From NCBI GenBank assembly GCA_964542255.1, contig CAZITV010000111.1, positions 1 to 7,876 on the forward strand: a DNA stretch of 7,876 nucleotides, given 5' to 3'. This DNA is from CAYMSF01 sp964542255. GTDB taxonomy: Bacteria > Verrucomicrobiota > Lentisphaeria > Victivallales > Victivallaceae. Positions within the stretch are counted from its first letter, which is position 1; the number at the start of each line of letters is the position of its first letter. Under the pieces are notes generated by a model. It saw only the letters and a program-made list of their open reading frames with translations. It did not search any database and was not told the DNA's origin. A program made the position numbers and the translations under genes. Shown here piece after piece: positions 1 to 5,927 of the stretch.

Positions 1-234
1 AAGGACTTATGTTGAGACGCAAAAAGCAGCGACCGACTTTTGGCGGGTTCATCTAGTCGGCCAGCCTGGTAGTTCAGGCTATTGTAGAGCTAAAAAAAGC
101 AGCCTATTCTCTCACGGGCACAAGGAACACAGAGAAAATCAATGCCGTTTTCACTATGAGGGCTTGTCCGCCCGTGGCGGGTCCCGGAGACACCAGTAGA
201 AAGTACCAGTTATTTTTGAACGACTCCTAATTGC
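1..234. other. Non-genic left-end segment, structured and repeat-like
   Basis: No recognisable gene lies here. Seen directly: a perfect 6-bp inverted repeat (33-38 with 55-60, 16-nt loop), followed at once by a second one (63-68 with 75-80, 6-nt loop), and a GC-rich stem (168-172 with 176-180, 3-nt loop). The plus-strand frame from position 2 is open for 65 codons until the TAG at 197-199, but its translation matches no family I know and is rich in Arg, His and Ser. On the minus strand, 111-137 reads as a CTCTGTG-like low-complexity string of a kind I associate with dispersed intergenic repeats in environmental bacterial genomes; that association is from memory. It lies just downstream of the TauE/SafE gene, yet no hairpin followed by a T-run suitable as its terminator is evident. 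It could be an intergenic repeat, a decayed gene end or a structured RNA; I cannot tell which. Confidence 0.4.
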
Positions 235-1140
235 TTAAATGAATATGACGAATAGTTTGTAAATGACCAGCAACCAGGCAGCAATCACAACAAAGACAAA
301 ATACTTGCGGATGGATTTTCCAGTAACGCGTTTTTGGAGTTTGGCACCGTAATTGGTGCCAAACAGCGCGCCGCACATCAGCGCGATGGCCATAACATAG
401 TTGATATTATGATTCATCGCGTGAAATATCGTGCTGAACGCGCCGGAGACAAAAATCAGCATCATATCGGTTTGTGTGGCAAATTTGGTCTCTTGTCCGA
501 CCATATAGAATAGCATCGGCAGCATAATCACGCCCCCGCCGATGCCGAGCATTCCACTGATAAATCCCATCACAACTCCCAGACAGACTAATACCGGAAT
601 GCTAAACTCTCCAGCCGGAATAGTGCGGAAACGGTAAAATGGCGGGATTCTAATTTTATACAAGAATCCAATGTGCTCGCTGTCATCACATTCTTGTTTT
701 CGGCAAAAATTATCATAAAACATCCATCCCCATACCAGCAGTAGAAACACCGCGAAAAAGGACAGCAATAGAATATTTACCGGGGAAATTGTCATGCCGT
801 TGATGTGCCATGGGGAGAGGGTCTGCATCATTTTGACGATATTGGCGCCGCAGTATGACCCGAACGGAATGCCTAATCCGGCGCACATCGCAACCTTGAT
901 GCCGAACATGCGGCGGTCAAGATGATGGTAGAGTGAGAAAGCCGATGCCCCCAGCACCTGGCAGGCACTGGTGCCAACCGCAATATTCATCTCCAAGCCC
1001 ATAAAGATGTTCAATGCCGGAGTGATAATAAAACCGCCACCGGCACCAAAAAAGCCAGTCAGCACACCGACAACGCCGCCAAGAACAGTAGCCCAGCCTA
1101 ACATATGCCAGTTATTTAACAAATAATCAATAATAATCAT
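235..1140 (-). CDS. TauE/SafE-family (DUF81) membrane transporter
   Basis: A 301-residue inner-membrane protein of the TauE/SafE family, whose characterised members export or take up sulfite, sulfoacetate, thiosulfate or other small organic anions. The family's internal duplication is clear: the glycine-rich half-repeat at residues 25-43 (LTGFFGAGGGFIITP) recurs at 192-210 (ISGMLGIGGGVIMLP). Hydrophobic segments lie at about 14-45, 52-72, 81-103, 120-141, 180-212, 224-240, 247-265 and 279-301. A hydrophilic central loop (about 142-178) contains a Cys-x4-Cys-Asp-Asp patch at 146-153. Length is normal or slightly long for the family. The start is the first ATG of the frame; no good Shine-Dalgarno site precedes it, and an internal ATG at codon 13 has none either. 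It begins 41 bp after the RND gene on the same strand, so co-transcription with the efflux genes is likely but not proven. The substrate cannot be read from the sequence; no sulfur-metabolism gene is nearby to support sulfite. Confidence 0.9.
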   Translation of the reverse strand: MIIIDYLLNNWHMLGWATVLGGVVGVLTGFFGAGGGFIITPALNIFMGLEMNIAVGTSACQVLGASAFSLYHHLDRRMFGIKVAMCAGLGIPFGSYCGANIVKMMQTLSPWHINGMTISPVNILLLSFFAVFLLLVWGWMFYDNFCRKQECDDSEHIGFLYKIRIPPFYRFRTIPAGEFSIPVLVCLGVVMGFISGMLGIGGGVIMLPMLFYMVGQETKFATQTDMMLIFVSGAFSTIFHAMNHNINYVMAIALMCGALFGTNYGAKLQKRVTGKSIRKYFVFVVIAAWLLVIYKLFVIFI

Positions 1141-1181
1141 AATTTATAGATAGTAAAGCAGTGTTGGAATTATTGCGTCAA

Positions 1182-4100
1182 TTAAGTTTTGGCATTTTCC
1201 GTTACGGGCGCAGGAGCTGCTGCCGGTTTGCCGCAGACAGGCTTTTTGCTCCAGTTGATCACGGTTTGGAAAACTACAAAAAAGACTGGAATTAAGATGG
1301 TGCCAACGATACAGGCAACAATCATCCCGCCAAAAATAACAGTGCCGAGTGAACGCCTTCCGGCTGAGCCGGCTCCCTCAGAAATAACCAGCGGCAGTAC
1401 GCCGAGAATAAATGAGACACCGGTCATAATAACCGCGCGGAAACGGAGTTTTGCCGCATGGATAGCAGCATTCAGCGGCGACATATTTTCACGGTCGCAA
1501 AGCTCTTTGGCGAATTCAACAATTAAAATTGCAGTCTTAGTGGCAATACCGAAGAGCAGCACCAGTCCGACCTGGGTATAAATATTGTTATCCAGCCGCA
1601 GCAGCAGCAGGGAGCAGATGGCGCCGAGGAATGCCACCGGCACAGAGAGCAGCACGGAGAATGGTGTGAGCCAGCTTTCGTACTGCGCGACCAGGAACAA
1701 ATAGATAAAGGTTAATGCCAGGACGAAAACGATGGCCACTTTACCGCTGGCGAGCCGTTCCTGATAGGAGAGGTCAGTCCAATCAAACTTCATTCCAGGC
1801 GGCAGTTTTTGAGCGGCGATGGTTTCCATTGCCTTCATCGCCTGACCGGAACTGCATCCTGGCGCGGGGGAGCCGTTAATGGTAACAGATGAATACAAAT
1901 TATAACGGTTGATGAATTGAGGGCCGAATTTGGTGGAAATTTCCACCAGTGTATCGAGCGGCACCATTTCACCTTTATTGTTTTTCAGATGAATCGAGCC
2001 GATGCCGTTGAAATTGGAACGGAACTTTGACTCGGCTTGAATTTCAACTTTGTAAACTCTGCCAAATTTGTTAAAATCGTTGATATAGGCATATCCGAGC
2101 ATACCTTTAAGCGCGTCATTGATGCTTTGCAGCGGCACACCCATTTTTAACGCTTTTTCACGGTCAATTTTTAGGAATACTTGCGGGACGCTGGCGCTGA
2201 AAGTGCTAAAAACGCCAGTCAAGAGCGGATTGTTATTGGCGGCGACAATCAGCGAATTCGTCACATCAGCTAACCGCTGCGGATGAGTTCCGGTCGTGTC
2301 TTGAAGCACAAAGGAGAAACCGCCGGTATTACCCAGACCGGGAATTGTCGCCGGAGCGAATGGAATGCACATTGCTTCCGGAATTTGGAAGAATTTTCCG
2401 CGCAATCCCGCCATCAGTGCATTAACCTGCAACTCCGGTGTCCGCCGTTTTGACCAGTCCTCAAGAATGACGATTACCATCGCACTGTTGGACGCATTGG
2501 TTCCGGTGAGAATACTATAACCGGCGGAAGTAATAACATCGGTCACGCCCGGCGTTTCCTTAATTATGCCGATAATTTTTTCAACTACTTTTTGAGTCCG
2601 CGACAATGCCGAGCCGTCCGGCAGCTGCACGTTGACGAAAAATGCGCCTTGATCCTCGTTCGGCATAAACGCCGATGGTAACTGCTGGTAAAGTTTGCCG
2701 GAAAATAGTGTCATCCCTAAGTAAAGGACAAAAATGATTACCGCTTTGCGGCAAAGTGAACCGACCAGTATGGTATAGCCGCCGGTAAGTTTGTCAAAGC
2801 CAAAGTCAAACCAGCGGAACGGGAACCATTTTTTTTGTCCCTGGCGGATTGGACGCAGCAGCAGTGCACTCAGTGAGGGGCTGAGCGTCAACGCATTCAC
2901 CGCGGAAATTAAGACCGCCACCGAAATCGTAATTCCGAATTGACGGTACATCTCTCCAGTGATTCCAGGCAGAAAGCAGGTGGGAATAAACATCGCCAGC
3001 AGTACCAGCGTCGTCGCGACAATCGGACCGGTAACCTGCTCCATCGTCTTTATCGCCGCATCCCGCGGCGAGAGCTTTTCTTCGTTCATCAGCCGGTTGA
3101 CGTTTTCAATAACCAGAATTGCGTCGTCAACGACAATCCCAATGGCGAGAATCAGTCCAAACAGCGTGATTAAATTGATGGTGTAGCCGATGGCCAGCAG
3201 CACCGCAAAAGTACCAATCAGAGAAACCGGAATGGCAATTGTCGGAATAGTGGTTGAACGCCAGTCCTGCAGGAAAATGAATGAAATTAAAATAACCAGT
3301 AAAACCGCTTCAAAAAGGGTCCGCACCACCTCTTCTATGGAAGATTTGACAAATTTAGTCGTGTCATATTGAATGCCGTAATCCAAATCCGGCGGGAAGT
3401 TTTTTTTGAGTTCATCCAGTTTGGCCCGGCAGGCATTCGCAATATTAATGCCGTTCGCGTCGTTAAACTGGTACACCGCAATCAGCGCGGAAGGATTACC
3501 GTTCAACTTGCCGTCAACACTGTAATTTTCCGCGCCAAGTTCAACTCTGGCAACGTCGGATAGCTTTACCGTCGCCCCGTCAGCAGTTTGGCGGATAACA
3601 ATATTCTCAAATTCTTTTACCGAAGCCAGCCGTCCCTGAGTTTGAACATTGAACCGGTAAATTTGTTCTTTGCTGGTGGGTGAATCACCGATTGCCCCGG
3701 CGGCAACCTGAACGTTCTGCGACTTGACAGCATTGGTGATTTCATCAATGGCAATCCCCATACTGGTTAATTTGTCCGGATCAATCCATAACCGCATGGA
3801 ATAGTTCAGTTCACCAATAATCGTAACATCGCTGACGCCGCTGATTCGGCTGATTTCGTTGACAACGTTAATTGACGCGTAATTGCTCAGAAACATCGCG
3901 TTGTGGGTACTGTTCGGTGAAAACAAGGTCGCCACCAGCAGCATATTGCTGGAGCGTTCTTTGACGATAACGCCTTGGCGGCTGACTTCTTCCGGCAGCT
4001 GCGCAGAAGCCCAGTTAGAGCGGTTTTGCACATTAACCGTGTTAATATTGCCGTCAGTGCCGGGGGCGAAAGTCGTCGTGATCATGGCAGTGCCCGAATC

Positions 4101-4352
4101 AGAACTGATGGAGGAGATATACAGCATATCTTTAACACCGTTTACTTTGGCCTCAATCGGTTCAACAATTGCCTGCTGTACAGTCAATGCATCGGCGCCG
4201 GGATAGTTGGCGGTAATTGTCACCTGTGACGGTACAATATCGGGATATTGTGTTATCGGCAGCGCTTTAATCGCAACCAGACCGGCAATAGTAATAACTA
4301 TCGAAACCACCATCGCAAAACGCGGATGGTCAATAAAAAATTTACTTATCAT
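1182..4352 (-). CDS. RND efflux transporter, HAE1/AcrB family
   Basis: A 1056-residue resistance-nodulation-division permease, full length for the hydrophobe/amphiphile efflux (HAE1) family (AcrB is 1049). Such proteins form trimers in the inner membrane and use proton influx to push amphiphiles from the periplasm into an outer-membrane duct. Seen: the N-terminal FFIDHPRFA start, TM1, the LPITQYPDI and NYPGADA porter motifs (residues 31-54), and the TM4 acidic pair D409-D410 in GIVVDDAILVIENV. TM10 carries K939 in ATKTAILIVEF, and R972 lies before TM11; these match AcrB D407/D408, K940 and R971, so proton relay should work. The second porter half is complete and the end is PVFFVVF followed by a Pro/Ala-rich tail. 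The start is firm: GAGG sits 5 nt upstream, and the ATG overlaps the adaptor stop as ATGA, implying translational coupling. By recalled alignment with AcrB, most phenylalanines of the distal drug pocket are replaced, so the substrate range is open. Confidence 0.96.
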   Translation of the reverse strand: MISKFFIDHPRFAMVVSIVITIAGLVAIKALPITQYPDIVPSQVTITANYPGADALTVQQAIVEPIEAKVNGVKDMLYISSISSDSGTAMITTTFAPGTDGNINTVNVQNRSNWASAQLPEEVSRQGVIVKERSSNMLLVATLFSPNSTHNAMFLSNYASINVVNEISRISGVSDVTIIGELNYSMRLWIDPDKLTSMGIAIDEITNAVKSQNVQVAAGAIGDSPTSKEQIYRFNVQTQGRLASVKEFENIVIRQTADGATVKLSDVARVELGAENYSVDGKLNGNPSALIAVYQFNDANGINIANACRAKLDELKKNFPPDLDYGIQYDTTKFVKSSIEEVVRTLFEAVLLVILISFIFLQDWRSTTIPTIAIPVSLIGTFAVLLAIGYTINLITLFGLILAIGIVVDDAILVIENVNRLMNEEKLSPRDAAIKTMEQVTGPIVATTLVLLAMFIPTCFLPGITGEMYRQFGITISVAVLISAVNALTLSPSLSALLLRPIRQGQKKWFPFRWFDFGFDKLTGGYTILVGSLCRKAVIIFVLYLGMTLFSGKLYQQLPSAFMPNEDQGAFFVNVQLPDGSALSRTQKVVEKIIGIIKETPGVTDVITSAGYSILTGTNASNSAMVIVILEDWSKRRTPELQVNALMAGLRGKFFQIPEAMCIPFAPATIPGLGNTGGFSFVLQDTTGTHPQRLADVTNSLIVAANNNPLLTGVFSTFSASVPQVFLKIDREKALKMGVPLQSINDALKGMLGYAYINDFNKFGRVYKVEIQAESKFRSNFNGIGSIHLKNNKGEMVPLDTLVEISTKFGPQFINRYNLYSSVTINGSPAPGCSSGQAMKAMETIAAQKLPPGMKFDWTDLSYQERLASGKVAIVFVLALTFIYLFLVAQYESWLTPFSVLLSVPVAFLGAICSLLLLRLDNNIYTQVGLVLLFGIATKTAILIVEFAKELCDRENMSPLNAAIHAAKLRFRAVIMTGVSFILGVLPLVISEGAGSAGRRSLGTVIFGGMIVACIVGTILIPVFFVVFQTVINWSKKPVCGKPAAAPAPVTENAKT

Positions 4353-5665
4353 AACCGCCTCTGTTTGGTTGCTGCAGCACCCTCTTTTTTCTCAGGAATA
4401 GCCGTTGCCGCCGGTTCTTTCACATCATTCTTTTTCATATCCGGCATTGGGTTGCCGGTTGCAGGCGGGGTTGCCGGGACTGCCGGAATCGTATCTGCGG
4501 GCGGGATTGATGTCACGCCTGCGCTGTCATTATTGTGGACTGGCGGAACCCCTTTGGCGGGAGAGCCCGGCCTGACTTTCTGCAAGCCTGCAGTGATAAT
4601 ATTTTCTCCGGGTTGCAGTCCTGATTTGATTCCAATGTCGGTATTTTGTTCCATCCCGATAACTACCGGGCGCTGCTCGACGATGCCTTTATCGTTAATT
4701 ACCATAACATAAGCGCCAGACTGGTCTTCGAGCAGGGCACTGCGAGGAATGACCAACATCGGAAGTTTATCTTTCGTGGATATTTTAACTTTAACATACA
4801 TTCCCGGCACTAAAATCAAATCTGGATTTTTGAATGTTGCCTGCAGCAGCACGGTGCCTGTTGAGGGATTCACCCGGTTATTCCAAAAGGTAATTTCACC
4901 CTGTACCGGATAGGCTTTGTCATCCTGAAAAAATAATTGTACTTCCAGTTCAACTGGTTTGCCGGATTCGGTCTTGTGGCGGATTAACCGGAGAACATCA
5001 TTTTCGTTAAAATTGAACTGGACGCGCACCGGGTCCAGTTTGGCGATATCAGCCAGCACCAGGCTGGCGGGACCAACAAGATTGCCGACACTGTAATTTG
5101 CCAGACCAACTCTGCCATCAAACGGTGCGGTAATTTCAGTATAACTTAAATCCAGTTTGGCTTTATCCAGCGACGCCTGCGCCGCCAATACCGCAGCGTC
5201 CGCCTGCATTTTTCTGGATAGTGCCTGTTCATAAACCCGCTGTGAGACGGCGTCTTTCTCGTAAAGCTCTTTCTGACGGTGATAATCCGAGGTGGTATTT
5301 TTTTGTTCTGCTTCGGCGCGCATCTTTTCGGCTTCCGCGGTTTGTACTGCCGCTTTATATTGCGCCTGTTCAATTAAAAACAGCAGTGTTCCAGCTTTTA
5401 CTACCTGACCTTCGACAAAATTACGTTTTTCCAAAAAACCGGCGACGCGCGCGCGGAGTTCCACATCATCATAGGCTTTTACTTGTCCTACGACTAACTG
5501 GCTCGGCGAGACTGCGCCCATCGCTGCCGGAATAACCGTAACCTGCGGCGGTGGCGGCGCCACCACTTTTATTTCTTCTTTGCAGCCGGTAATAGAAACG
5601 AAAAAGACTATCGCCCCCAGCAGCAGTCCTGGCTGGATCAATCTTCTACTAATTTTTTCATTCAT
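4349..5665 (-). CDS. RND periplasmic adaptor (membrane fusion) lipoprotein, AcrA/MexA type
   Basis: A 438-residue adaptor that would link the downstream RND pump to an outer-membrane channel. The N-terminus is a lipoprotein signal: basic n-region, hydrophobic core (14-25), lipobox I-T-G-C with C28 as the lipidated cysteine, then a proline-rich spacer (36-40). The fold follows AcrA/MexA: first half of the lipoyl domain about 62-101, alpha-helical coiled-coil hairpin about 103-170 (rich in Ala, Glu, Gln, Lys), second lipoyl half about 171-206 with the conserved TEITAPFDGRVG, beta-barrel about 211-296, and membrane-proximal domain about 300-366 ending GLQKVRPG. A 72-residue hydrophilic Pro/Ala-rich tail (367-438, 13 prolines, ending in a basic KQRRL) follows and is longer than usual for the family. 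It is the first gene of the pump operon and its TGA overlaps the RND start. The start ATG has only a weak AGG about 9 nt upstream, but the signal peptide fixes it. Confidence 0.95.
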   Translation of the reverse strand: MNEKISRRLIQPGLLLGAIVFFVSITGCKEEIKVVAPPPPQVTVIPAAMGAVSPSQLVVGQVKAYDDVELRARVAGFLEKRNFVEGQVVKAGTLLFLIEQAQYKAAVQTAEAEKMRAEAEQKNTTSDYHRQKELYEKDAVSQRVYEQALSRKMQADAAVLAAQASLDKAKLDLSYTEITAPFDGRVGLANYSVGNLVGPASLVLADIAKLDPVRVQFNFNENDVLRLIRHKTESGKPVELEVQLFFQDDKAYPVQGEITFWNNRVNPSTGTVLLQATFKNPDLILVPGMYVKVKISTKDKLPMLVIPRSALLEDQSGAYVMVINDKGIVEQRPVVIGMEQNTDIGIKSGLQPGENIITAGLQKVRPGSPAKGVPPVHNNDSAGVTSIPPADTIPAVPATPPATGNPMPDMKKNDVKEPAATAIPEKKEGAAATKQRRL

Positions 5666-5723
5666 AAAATTGCCTGTATGTATTGAGTTTGCGAGTTAAA
5701 TTTTGGCAAATTACCTGCTCCGG

Positions 5724-5754
5724 GTGTGCCATTCATAATGAAAATATGCCACAC
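5724..5754. promoter_or_regulatory. Imperfect inverted repeat, candidate operator of the efflux operon
   Basis: The arms GTGTGCCAT (5724-5732) and ATGCCACAC (5746-5754) are inverted copies matching at 8 of 9 positions, around a 13-nt AT-rich spacer centred on 5739. The repeat lies 59 bp or more from the adaptor start and overlaps the candidate minus-strand -10 box (5741-5746), a position suited to repression. Efflux operons of this type are commonly controlled by TetR- or MarR-family repressors, but no regulator gene is in the window, so the binding protein is unknown. The repeat itself is certain; its role is inference. Confidence 0.4.
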
Positions 5755-5770
5755 TAACCGCACTTTACAA
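5741..5770 (-). promoter_or_regulatory. Candidate sigma70-type promoter for the adaptor-RND operon
   Basis: Read on the minus strand, TTGTAA (5770-5765, 4/6 to the -35 consensus) is followed after 18 nt by TATTTT (5746-5741, 4/6 to the -10 consensus). This would start transcription near 5734 and give a leader of about 70 nt before the adaptor ATG. Both boxes are weak. Its location in the divergent gap and the inverted repeat covering the -10 are the main support. Confidence 0.25.
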
Positions 5771-5803
5771 GGGCATTTGTTACTGCAGTGCTGCGCTACC
5801 TGC

Positions 5804-5831
5804 TTGAAAATAGTAAAAAAAGCTCTAGATT
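5804..5831 (+). promoter_or_regulatory. Candidate sigma70-type promoter for metG
   Basis: TTGAAA (5804-5809, 5/6 to consensus) and TAGATT (5826-5831, 4/6) are separated by 16 nt on the plus strand. Transcription would begin near 5838, leaving a leader of about 90 nt that includes the hairpin at 5872-5900. A TTGACC at 5853-5858 is a better -35 but has no -10 at a usable distance. Plausible by position only. Confidence 0.3.
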
Positions 5832-5871
5832 AATGCAATGTTTTTAATCAAATTGACCCAAATGATACGAT

Positions 5872-5900
5872 GATTCATGCGGTAATCGATTGCATGAGTC
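5872..5900 (+). promoter_or_regulatory. Hairpin in the metG leader
   Basis: Positions 5872-5880 (GATTCATGC) pair with 5892-5900 (GCATGAGTC) to give a 9-bp stem, eight Watson-Crick pairs and one U-G, around an 11-nt loop that contains the palindrome AATCGATT. There is no T-run after it, so it is not an intrinsic terminator. It ends 18 nt before the metG ribosome binding site (AGGA at 5919-5922). It may be a leader RNA structure affecting stability or translation, or a DNA operator; nothing in the sequence decides between these. Confidence 0.4.
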
Positions 5901-5927
5901 CAATTAGTGTCGGTGAACAGGAATGGT

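Larger units (their letters stand above)
5666..5927. other. Divergent intergenic region between the efflux operon and metG
   Basis: This 262-bp gap separates two divergent transcription units, so it should carry both promoters. It holds a candidate promoter for each side, an operator-like inverted repeat and a leader hairpin, each listed separately. The only small plus-strand frame with an ATG is a 31-codon one at 5738-5833, which lacks a ribosome binding site and resembles nothing known, so I treat the region as non-coding. No T-box sequence, recognisable SAM riboswitch core or tRNA is visible upstream of metG. Confidence 0.7.

Noticed and set aside
1..199. 65-codon frame from position 2 as a real partial gene
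   Set aside because: Composition is unusual, there is no recognisable motif, and part of it overlaps repeat-like sequence. A frame this long can be open by chance; kept only as part of the segment description.
1..234. Known structural RNAs (tRNA, tmRNA, RNase P RNA, SRP RNA)
   Set aside because: The conserved cores of these RNAs that I would recognise are absent on both strands.
1150..1181. Possible internal promoter before the TauE/SafE gene (TTGACG at 1181-1176 and TACTAT at 1155-1150, minus strand)
   Set aside because: The spacing is 20 nt, outside the usual range, and the upstream box overlaps the region of the RND stop codon. I would not list it without a mapped transcript.
1189..1581. 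Plus-strand open frame of 130 codons opposite the 3' end of the RND gene
   Set aside because: It is the antisense shadow of a clearly conserved RND coding region, has no recognisable domain, and the opposite strand explains the openness. The same applies to plus-strand frames within 2940-4712 and 5221-5535.
5738..5833. 31-codon plus-strand frame in the divergent gap, considered as a leader peptide
   Set aside because: It has no ribosome binding site and no run of Met codons that would suggest attenuation of metG, and it overlaps the operator-like repeat and both boxes of the metG promoter candidate.
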